Source: an uncultured Shewanella sp.
GTDB taxonomy: Bacteria > Pseudomonadota > Gammaproteobacteria > Enterobacterales > Shewanellaceae
Assembly: GCA_947503555.1 (NCBI GenBank)
Contig: CANNEE010000012.1
Coordinates: 107,233-171,232, forward strand
Direction: 5' to 3'
DNA: 64,000 bases
In this document: positions 23,458 to 31,016 of the stretch, one piece after another
How positions within the stretch are numbered: the first letter of the stretch is position 1
Layout: the number at the start of each line of letters is the position of its first letter
Position numbers and translations under genes: made by a program
The notes under the pieces: generated by a model
The model's database searches: none
What the model was told of the DNA's origin: nothing
What the model saw: the letters and a program-made list of their open reading frames with translations, nothing else

Positions 23458-24183
23458 TTATTTAGGCTGGTATAGCTCAAACGGATAGCTAAGATTGGCC
23501 CCTATGACAATATAAGAAACAAGGCTAGCCAAACCCACAATACATAGATAGATAATCATACACTTGGCAAATTTCCGTAATGCGCTACGTTTGCAAGTAA
23601 AGCCCCATTTGACCGCCACTCGATACAAACCAATCATGGCATGAACAACCACTGCAGGTAGCAATAATAGATACAATAACCAAGCATTATCATGAAACAC
23701 CCTTGACGCCGACATATGAGGGCCAATCTCAGGATTAAGGATCATGGTAAATAGATGTGCAGGTACTAAAAAGAAGAGCACAAAACCTGTAACCATCTGC
23801 CAAAACCAAGCATGGGTATCCTTATGAGCTATTCCACCAAGATGGGTACGTAATGCGCGCCATTGACCCAGCTGAACAGGAAAACGACGCAACGCGACTC
23901 CCGCATGTAACATCACAATCGCCAATATGAGAATTGAGAAGCCTTTAGTCACAGCAGGAAAGCCATGGCCAGTCTCACTAAACATGCCACCTTCAAGAAA
24001 CTGCACTACGTGATAAAAGGTTTCTTTACCCAGTAAAATACTGGACTCAAAATGCAGATGCGCCATCAGAAAGCAGCCTAGCATTAAGCCTGTAATACTT
24101 TGCAAGCGATCGGCTTTTGCTGACCACGGATGACCTGTGAGTTGATACGAGAAAAAACGTGGAATGAGAATACGAGCTGGCAT
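23458..24183 (-). CDS. Second fumarate reductase-type cytochrome b subunit (frdC paralogue)
   Basis: 241 aa from the ATG at 24183 (MPARILIPRFF), which aligns with the usual N-terminus before the first helix. The frame is open further to a GTG at 24267, which would add a hydrophobic stretch of 28 residues (AYLLLLLLPVLS) but has no convincing Shine-Dalgarno; the start is uncertain. Five helices and four His in FLMAHLHFESS, IVMLHAGVALRR, LVPAHLF and VVVHAMIGLYR match those of frdC. It lies upstream of frdC on the same strand, so the cluster encodes two different anchors for one FrdAB pair. Confidence 0.82.
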   Translation of the reverse strand: MPARILIPRFFSYQLTGHPWSAKADRLQSITGLMLGCFLMAHLHFESSILLGKETFYHVVQFLEGGMFSETGHGFPAVTKGFSILILAIVMLHAGVALRRFPVQLGQWRALRTHLGGIAHKDTHAWFWQMVTGFVLFFLVPAHLFTMILNPEIGPHMSASRVFHDNAWLLYLLLLPAVVVHAMIGLYRVAVKWGFTCKRSALRKFAKCMIIYLCIVGLASLVSYIVIGANLSYPFELYQPK

Positions 24184-24663
24184 GGGTAATTTACTTATTG
24201 TTAGTGTCGATAAAACAGGCAACAACAATAACAATAAATATGCAACTAGAGCAGCAGAAACCACCAAAGCGTGATCAAACTCTCTTGGCGCACAAGCGCA
24301 ATTAGAGCTGGATCACAAACAACCAAACTAAAGCCGCCATTGGTAAAACCACTTACCCAGATTAAATCAATGAGTTATACACATCAAAAATTAAAACAGA
24401 CAGTTTTGATATTGTATACAATCTATTTAATCCCATTTAAAAACTAATTTAGCAGAAGCTTAAAATATTATAAAACCCACCACCAAATCAGAATAAAAAA
24501 CAACTAAAGACGAATAAAAAGTCAAATAAAAGAAGGAGGGAAATATTTCTCGATTGCCACTTTTCACATTACGAGTGAATAATATAAAACCGTGATATCA
24601 CTGCTGACGTTTCATCAATAACAGGTATAATGTCGCCTCATTTATACCCATAGAGATATTGTT
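24184..24663. promoter_or_regulatory. Divergent regulatory region between the frd cluster and prmA
   Basis: About 400-480 nt, depending on the start of the minus-strand gene. It contains a perfect 12-bp palindrome ATTGTATACAAT at 24411-24422, the form of operator bound by several GntR-family regulators. The sequence before prmA is AT-rich and must hold its promoter. Confidence 0.4.
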
Positions 24664-25545
24664 ATGCCTTGGATTCAACTACGCGTTAATACTACTAATG
24701 AACATGCAGAGCTTGTCGGCGACTTGCTAATGGATCAGGGCAGCGTCTCTATCACCCTTGAAGATGGCAAGGATACTCCCATCTTTGAACCCAAACTCGG
24801 TGAAACACCACTTTGGAATGACACTGTGGTCATTGCCCTATTTGAGGCCAATACTGATCTCACGCCTATGGTAGAAATGCTGCAAACATTACCTTTCTTA
24901 GGCGAAGCAATGAAATACAAAATCGAACAGATTGAAGATAAAGATTGGGTTCGCGAATGGATGGACAACTTCCACCCTATCCAATTTGGCAAACGTCTGT
25001 GGATCTGCCCTAGTTGGCGTGATATTCCAGATCCTGAGGCCGTCAACGTGATACTCGATCCAGGCCTTGCATTCGGTACAGGTACCCACCCAACAACCGC
25101 TCTATGTCTAGAATGGTTAGATAGCTTAAATTTAGCAGGCAAGGAAGTGATCGACTTTGGCTGTGGTTCTGGCATTTTAGCCGTAGCTGCCCTTAAGTTG
25201 GGTGCAGATAAAGTCACAGGTATCGATATTGACTACCAGGCTATCGAAGCCTCTAAAGATAACGCCGAGCGCAACGGTGTCGCAGATAAGCTTGAACTCT
25301 TCTTACCTGAAGATCAGCCACAGGATCTTAAAGCAGAAATTCTTGTCGCCAATATTCTCGCCGGTCCACTCAGAGAACTTGCCCCTCTGATTGCCGAACG
25401 TGTTCAGCCAGGTGGCAAACTTGCTCTTTCAGGATTACTCAGCGAGCAAGCTGCTGAGTTAAGTGAACACTACAGCCAATGGTTCGAGATGGATGAAGCT
25501 GCTCACAAAGACGACTGGAGCCGCTTGACAGGCATACGCAAATAG
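24664..25545 (+). CDS. prmA: Ribosomal protein L11 methyltransferase
   Basis: 293 aa, identical in length to E. coli PrmA. Uses S-adenosylmethionine to methylate lysines and the N-terminus of ribosomal protein L11. Visible motifs: the N-terminal substrate-recognition domain, the linker [18 protein letters not shown] motif [21 protein letters not shown] and catalytic-region VANILAGPL. The prmA-dusB-fis order is common in gammaproteobacteria. Confidence 0.96.
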   Translation: MPWIQLRVNTTNEHAELVGDLLMDQGSVSITLEDGKDTPIFEPKLGETPLWNDTVVIALFEANTDLTPMVEMLQTLPFLGEAMKYKIEQIEDKDWVREWMDNFHPIQFGKRLWICPSWRDIPDPEAVNVILDPGLAFGTGTHPTTALCLEWLDSLNLAGKEVIDFGCGSGILAVAALKLGADKVTGIDIDYQAIEASKDNAERNGVADKLELFLPEDQPQDLKAEILVANILAGPLRELAPLIAERVQPGGKLALSGLLSEQAAELSEHYSQWFEMDEAAHKDDWSRLTGIRK

Positions 25546-25634
25546 CGCTAAAGCCAGAGCCACTCTGAATAGCTACTTACTTCGCTAACTTTAAAAGTCA
25601 AGAAAAAAAGTTGCATTCAGGTCATTTATTGACC

Positions 25635-25671
25635 TTTTCAGCAGCCAAAAAAAGGCGTACTATAGCGCCCC
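25635..25671 (+). promoter_or_regulatory. Candidate dusB-fis promoter with GC-rich discriminator
   Basis: TTTTCA (25635-25640), 17-nt spacer, TACTAT (25658-25663) and then a GCGCCCC discriminator. A GC-rich discriminator is the hallmark of stringently controlled promoters such as that of E. coli fis. The -35 element is weak. Confidence 0.45.
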
Positions 25672-25696
25672 TTTGACAAGAACAGTGAAGTGAACG

Positions 25697-26991
<1,295 letters not shown>

Positions 26992-27018
26992 CAGTTCAAC
27001 ATATTGTTGATTTTAAAA

Positions 27019-27048
27019 AGAGTTTAGCTTTTGGCTAAGCTCTTTTTT
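27019..27048 (+). terminator. Terminator after fis (left copy)
   Basis: AGAGTTTAGC (27019-27028) pairs with GCTAAGCTCT (27034-27043), one G-U pair, then T5. A diverged twin is at 44044-44072 beyond attR, so one copy was brought in by the element. Confidence 0.82.
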
Positions 27049-27054
27049 GTTTAT

Positions 27055-27079
27055 ATGTACCCCCATATGTACACCGAGA
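27055..27079 (+). repeat. 25-bp subterminal direct repeat, left copy
   Basis: Exact copy of 43848-43872. Its key parts are ATGTAC, CCCC, ATATGTAC and ACCGAGA, so it contains the hexamer ATGTAC twice. It may be an arm-type binding site for the integrase or for an AlpA-like excision factor. Confidence 0.75.
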
Positions 27080-27182
27080 AAGATCCTTCCCCCCAATAAA
27101 TAAGACAGCTTCAACCAAACAAACGCATATCAAAACCGTAAAAACCTCTAAAATTTCATTCCCACTTGCCAGCCAATAACAA

Positions 27183-27212
27183 TGACCTCAAATTAACTCA
27201 ACCAAGGGGTCA
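27183..27212 (+). promoter_or_regulatory. Inverted repeat over the Shine-Dalgarno of the first AlpA gene
   Basis: TGACC (27183-27187) is complementary to GGTCA (27208-27212), and the right arm overlaps the AAGGGG Shine-Dalgarno. The ten bases CAATAACAAT before it recur exactly in front of the second AlpA pair (27791-27800). Confidence 0.35.
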
Positions 27213-27215
27213 ACA

Positions 27216-27458
27216 ATGACATCTCATCAATCCTCACAACTTCCTCAATATGATCGCATCGTACGTGAAAAAGAGCGCAAACAAATAACAGGCATAAGCC
27301 GCGCCCATGCATTCCAACTGGAACGAAATCATGAATACCCAAGAAGAGTTCGCCTCGGTAATCGCTCTGTCGGTTGGAGGTATTCTGAATTATTGGCATG
27401 GATAAACTCACGTCAAATACCTCAATCCCAAACTGGCGGTGTAGGAGGAGCAGAATAA
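27216..27458 (+). CDS. AlpA-family transcriptional regulator, pair 1 first gene
   Basis: 80 aa. Pattern IVREKERKQITGISRAHAFQLERNHEYPRRVRLGNRSVGWRYSELLAWI is the AlpA winged-helix type: recognition helix around ISRAHAFQLE, then FP/YP..V.LG..SVGW and an acidic-aromatic end. AlpA proteins activate integrase or excision genes in P4-like elements. It is a paralogue of 27838-28101. AAGGGG precedes the start, and the stop overlaps the next gene (TAATG). Confidence 0.85.
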   Translation: MTSHQSSQLPQYDRIVREKERKQITGISRAHAFQLERNHEYPRRVRLGNRSVGWRYSELLAWINSRQIPQSQTGGVGGAE

Positions 27459-27655
27459 TGAACACGACTAGAGATCCGCTCGTCACTATCCAAGACATGC
27501 TTCAACGCTTAAAAATCAGTAGAACCACTCTCTATCGACGGGTAAAGAGTGGCCGCTTTCCTCCTCCAATAAAGAAAAACGGAAGAACCTTAGGCTGGCG
27601 AGAGCAAGATTTAGAGTATTGGAAACAAATACTCCCACCATCATTTCTAAAGTAG
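27458..27655 (+). CDS. AlpA/excisionase-like HTH protein, pair 1 second gene
   Basis: 65 aa from the ATG at 27458, which has GGAGGAG upstream and overlaps the preceding stop; a longer frame from 27398 would run inside the first gene. Sequence VTIQDMLQRLKISRTTLYRRVKSGRFPPPIKKNGRTLGWREQDLEYW is a clear AlpA/MerR-like winged helix (DNA-contact helix SRTTLYRRVKSG). It is probably translated with the first gene and may act as a partner or as an excisionase. Confidence 0.85.
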   Translation: MNTTRDPLVTIQDMLQRLKISRTTLYRRVKSGRFPPPIKKNGRTLGWREQDLEYWKQILPPSFLK

Positions 27656-27663
27656 GCTCTTCA

Positions 27664-27686
27664 GCTGGTGGTCATTGGCCACCAGC
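27664..27686 (+). terminator. Hairpin after the first AlpA pair
   Basis: GCTGGTGG (27664-27671) with CCACCAGC (27679-27686), 7-nt loop, a strong stem right after the stop. There is no T-run, so it may be a weak or Rho-assisted terminator or an RNA-stability element. Confidence 0.45.
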
Positions 27687-27799
27687 AACATACCTTTGAG
27701 ATACAAAACCAAGCAATAACTATAGAAGAAACGCATTCATGCCGTAGCAATTTGCTAAAAACCCCAAAAATTCTTTTTTCGTTGACACAGCAATAACAA

Positions 27800-27833
27800 T
27801 CCTCATTTCAACACAAACAAGTCTAAATGAGGA
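27800..27833 (+). promoter_or_regulatory. Inverted repeat over the Shine-Dalgarno of the third AlpA gene
   Basis: TCCTCATTT (27800-27808) and AAATGAGGA (27825-27833) are perfect inverted repeats 16 nt apart. The right arm contains the GAGGA Shine-Dalgarno of the gene starting at 27838. A TTGACA at 27783 could be its -35 box. Either an operator or an RNA hairpin that hides the ribosome site. Confidence 0.45.
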
Positions 27834-27837
27834 CAAG

Positions 27838-28101
27838 ATGAAACAAACATTACAAGCAAATCCACTTTCTCACCCAAGCCTAAATCTAGGTTCCGAACGC
27901 ATCGTCAAAGAAAAAGAACGTCAGTTCATCACCTCAATAAGTCGCTCACAAGCATTCCAACTAGAACGTCATGGGCGATTCCCTCAGCGAATCCAGCTCT
28001 CTGGCGGTTCAATAGGCTGGAAGCTCTCTGAATTACTCAATTGGGTAGCAGCTTTGCCTTATGTGGATCTATCTGACTCTCAAGCAAGCGAGGAGATATA
28101 A
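27838..28101 (+). CDS. AlpA-family transcriptional regulator, pair 2 first gene
   Basis: 87 aa. Sequence RIVKEKERQFITSISRSQAFQLERHGRFPQRIQLSGGSIGWKLSELLNWV is about half identical to that of 27216-27458, so the two AlpA genes arose by duplication or repeated acquisition. ATG follows GAGGA. The next gene starts two nt after its stop. Its DNA target is probably the inverted repeats or the ends of the element; this is inference. Confidence 0.85.
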   Translation: MKQTLQANPLSHPSLNLGSERIVKEKERQFITSISRSQAFQLERHGRFPQRIQLSGGSIGWKLSELLNWVAALPYVDLSDSQASEEI

Positions 28102-28102
28102 G

Positions 28103-28339
28103 ATGAAGAAGAAACACAAAAGCAAGCGTCCATGTCAAATTGTTGCCGAATCTCATATTGTGCCTGATACCTTCACTACTAAAGAAGTTGCACAGCTGAT
28201 TAATAGAAGCAGCAAAACCATACTCCGGTGGGTGAGAGACCCAGCAGATAGCTTTCCCTCTCCTGTATGCAAAGATAAAAAACAGTGGGCTTGGGATATA
28301 GATGATATCTATGCATGGTTAGACATATCTAAGCAATAG
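28103..28339 (+). CDS. HTH excisionase-like protein, pair 2 second gene
   Basis: 78 aa from the ATG at 28103 with AGGAGA upstream; a longer frame from 28061 would overlap the previous gene. A basic N-terminus is followed by DTFTTKEVAQLINRSSKTILRWVRDPADSFPSP and WAWDIDDIYAWL, a MerR/AlpA-like winged helix (helix EVAQLINRSSKTILRW). Excisionases of integrative elements have this fold. Followed by a terminator. Confidence 0.8.
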   Translation: MKKKHKSKRPCQIVAESHIVPDTFTTKEVAQLINRSSKTILRWVRDPADSFPSPVCKDKKQWAWDIDDIYAWLDISKQ

Positions 28340-28353
28340 TTGAGCTTTTAACT

Positions 28354-28379
28354 GGGCAGCTAACAACTGCCCTTTCTTT
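28354..28379 (+). terminator. Terminator after the second AlpA pair
   Basis: GGGCAG (28354-28359), 7-nt loop, CTGCCC (28367-28372), then TTTCTTT. Confidence 0.7.
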
Positions 28380-28520
28380 GAAAGGCAGGTGAAACAACTT
28401 GGGCTCTATATATCACGTTTCAGAGTGAAAAATAACTTCCCCAAAACCAATTAACATTTTGTTTTTAAGTTGTTTATCCGCCACCAAGTAATAAATCAAG
28501 TGCAGGTTATTTATTCTATA

Positions 28521-29138
28521 ATGTCTAGTTATCACAAACAAAACGCTCAAGTAAAGAGCGACAACTATATTTATAATAAACAACGATGGAAAGTCCAACA
28601 TAGCAGAAAAGAAATTATCCCTAAGATAATGGATCGCATATTTGATCAACTGTCTGCGGCATTATCTTGGTACAGCAAGGTATTTGTAGTGCGCTTTGAG
28701 CTAATGATATATGAACAGCCAAATGATAATAAGCTAGTGAGTAAATTCTTTGACAATTTAAAGAAGCGCTTGCATAAGCATTATGGGGGAAAACTAGGGT
28801 TAATTTGGGCAAGAGAGCAATCAGCAACAGCTGTTCACCCACACTATCACTGTGCTGTCTATCTCAATGGTCATAAAGCTCACAAAGCTTGGGGAGTGGG
28901 ACGACATGTAGAGCATGTTTGTGGTTCGCTCGCTGAATTAACTTCTTGGGACCCTAAAAACGCAGGCTATATGGTTCACAGAGGCGACACCCGCTCCATA
29001 CAAGAAGCTATTTACCGCGTAAGCTACTTAGCAAAACGTGAAACTAAAGACCTTACCCCTAAGAATGTCTGTACCTATCAGGCAAGTCGACTTAAACATA
29101 ACCCAGACATTAAAAGGCCGCTAAATACATTGCAGTAA
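28521..29138 (+). CDS. Inovirus Gp2 / YagK-YfjJ-like protein
   Basis: 205 aa from ATG 28521; a TTG start at 28470 would add 17 residues and neither start has a strong Shine-Dalgarno. Features: VFVVRFELMIYE, FFDNLKKRL, LIWAREQSATAVHPHYHCAVYLNG, a GYMVHRGD segment and YRVSYLAKRETKD. The HPHYH cluster resembles the His-hydrophobe-His motif of HUH replication proteins, and the overall pattern is that of the inovirus-type Gp2 and YagK/YfjJ C-terminal family found in P4-like islands. A replication or nicking function is plausible, not shown. Confidence 0.75.
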   Translation: MSSYHKQNAQVKSDNYIYNKQRWKVQHSRKEIIPKIMDRIFDQLSAALSWYSKVFVVRFELMIYEQPNDNKLVSKFFDNLKKRLHKHYGGKLGLIWAREQSATAVHPHYHCAVYLNGHKAHKAWGVGRHVEHVCGSLAELTSWDPKNAGYMVHRGDTRSIQEAIYRVSYLAKRETKDLTPKNVCTYQASRLKHNPDIKRPLNTLQ

Positions 29139-29195
29139 AATGAACACTACTATGTCCATTAGCTAAAAGGGCCATATTTACCTGAGATTGTACTC

Positions 29196-29663
29196 CTAGT
29201 GCTTCCATTGGTTTATCAATGAAGCATCACACCTCACGGCATAATCCTTTGTCCAATCTCTATTGACACCTCGGAGGTTAAACCGTCTAATCACGCCATG
29301 GTGAGCAGTCAGCTTAATCCGCATGCCATTCTCTAACTCTAAATCAGCCCTCCCGACTTTATCCATCCTCCCTGAAGGATATGATGGCTCATATTGCCGT
29401 AAACAAACCAACAACTCCCCTAACCTTCCTTGGAAGTACCTTCTCTCCGTTAACATAGCCAATGAACCATCAGCAGAAATAACACGGTACTTAGTAGCAG
29501 TTTCTAAAGAGGCAAACTCTTTCACAAGCGAATGGTCACGCCCATAATGGGGAAAAACTAAAACTCGCACGATAGTCCACATCACCAGCACTATACATAA
29601 AATCTGGCCATATCGACTGTCGAAGAAACGATTGAGTTTTTTTTGAAAATGCTCCACCTTCAT
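29196..29663 (-). CDS. Unrecognised small membrane-anchored protein
   Basis: 155 aa. One hydrophobic segment near the N-terminus (YGQILCIVLVMWTIVRVLVF, about 19-38) follows a basic start, so the C-terminal 115 residues are probably outside the membrane on one side. The soluble part has no motif I recognise (GRADLELENGMRIKLTAHHGVIRRFNL reads as beta-rich). It faces the Gp2-like gene convergently and lies 79 nt after the Cys-rich protein gene on the same strand, so both may form one unit. Confidence 0.6.
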   Translation of the reverse strand: MKVEHFQKKLNRFFDSRYGQILCIVLVMWTIVRVLVFPHYGRDHSLVKEFASLETATKYRVISADGSLAMLTERRYFQGRLGELLVCLRQYEPSYPSGRMDKVGRADLELENGMRIKLTAHHGVIRRFNLRGVNRDWTKDYAVRCDASLINQWKH

Positions 29664-29742
29664 TACAACTACCTAACCCCGACACGCCTTTATTCAGAAT
29701 CTCCACCATGGAAACACCGACCGATAAGCAACTTAACCATAC

Positions 29743-30888
29743 TCAATACATCACACCAAATTTAGAGGTTGTACACCCATAACAGACTACGGCATTAGTA
29801 TCGTCCTCGACAAAGCTACTCAAAGGCACGCCTTCGCCTTCAATAAGTCGATAACGGCAATAATGACAAGGAGCAGGAAATGGCGAGGTACTAGCAAATT
29901 CAGCCTGCACTTGCCTCACCTGCTCTACACTCGTCGATAACGGTAACGAAGCTTTCACCTCATAACGCAAATGGCTCTCATGGGGTTCGTGCCAAACTCT
30001 TTCTTCGCTAAATACCTTGATATCTTCAGTAGTTTTTAGCGCTCGTACAGATTCAAATTGAGAACTGGTCGCTCTATCTACCATAGAAACATCAAAATCT
30101 TGTTTATCACTCTTATTGCAATCACCATCAGCACAAATAGGCTGACCAGAAGTATCTAGCCACTCTCGCGCCACCAGCTTTTGGCAAGCTTGGCAGATAA
30201 AAAAGTGTGATGAGTTATCGAGTCGTGAATACAAAGCTCTAAAGGTGTTGCCAGGCTTCTTGATATTAAGTTCCTGCTTTCTATAAATTACCTGTGAATG
30301 GATGCCAGAGCGAGAATGAGTATGGCAAGTCAGTACTATCTCAGAGCCGAGCTCTAAAGAATAGAGCGTCTTCGCATCCACAGGCTTAACACACTCATTC
30401 AGCAACTGTGTCGGCTCATAGTAACAGCTCTTCTTATCTCTGATGCCCGCCATCACTTCCAGCTCTTCTAGCACATGACTAGCTCCGATATACCCTTTGA
30501 ACCCACTCTGAGTACAGAACCATGCTAGATCTAAATATCGAATTGCATCAACAGCTTCGTTTAAATAAATGCCGAGAATAATACGCAGTTCTTCATTTAC
30601 ACTCGCTTTCTCAAATAGTTTTCTGACATATCGCTCTTGAAACTCTTTTTCACTACCAGAAGGGTACCTGACAAAGCAAGCATAGTAATCAGGATCAAAG
30701 TTTATCTGGCTCTTATCAAAATGAAGGCCTTGGTTAAACACATAACGGGAGAACCGTTCAATCAAAACAGGATCGCCAGATATAGCAATAGCTCCCTGAT
30801 CAATCAAAGATTTAACTGTAGGAATAAAGTCCTTTTTCAATATCCTTATCCTCTTTACATTGAGAAAAACATCAAACTCATGTAACAC
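29743..30888 (-). CDS. Unrecognised cysteine-rich protein with zinc-ribbon-like pairs
   Basis: 381 aa, no family recognised. The N-terminal half (about 1-215) has mixed alpha/beta character with no signal peptide. The C-terminal half has several Cys pairs: CQAC (CxxC), CADGDC (CxxxxC), CHYC and CYGC (both CxxC) ending just before the stop, consistent with two zinc-binding knuckles. It lies between the Gp2-like gene and the CRISPR array, is transcribed away from the array's far end, and has the same strand as the cas operon. It could be element maintenance, DNA or RNA binding, or a defence accessory; nothing in the sequence decides. Confidence 0.65.
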   Translation of the reverse strand: MLHEFDVFLNVKRIRILKKDFIPTVKSLIDQGAIAISGDPVLIERFSRYVFNQGLHFDKSQINFDPDYYACFVRYPSGSEKEFQERYVRKLFEKASVNEELRIILGIYLNEAVDAIRYLDLAWFCTQSGFKGYIGASHVLEELEVMAGIRDKKSCYYEPTQLLNECVKPVDAKTLYSLELGSEIVLTCHTHSRSGIHSQVIYRKQELNIKKPGNTFRALYSRLDNSSHFFICQACQKLVAREWLDTSGQPICADGDCNKSDKQDFDVSMVDRATSSQFESVRALKTTEDIKVFSEERVWHEPHESHLRYEVKASLPLSTSVEQVRQVQAEFASTSPFPAPCHYCRYRLIEGEGVPLSSFVEDDTNAVVCYGCTTSKFGVMY

Positions 30889-31016
30889 ATTATTAAGCAG
30901 CGCTAAACTAGCCGCAACAGTTAGCTCTTTGAGCTTACCTCATAACACCTTCTATTATCTTACTTCACTTTCTAAATAATAGATGTCTAGCTGTTTGAGG
31001 GAAGAGCACCAGCTCT

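Noticed and set aside
24735-25217. 160-aa minus-strand frame inside prmA
   Set aside because: Complete overlap with a well-supported gene on the other strand, with low-complexity Ser/Pro content.
27398-27457. Upstream extension of the second AlpA gene
   Set aside because: It lies inside the first AlpA gene; GGAGGAG and the TAATG overlap mark the real start at 27458.
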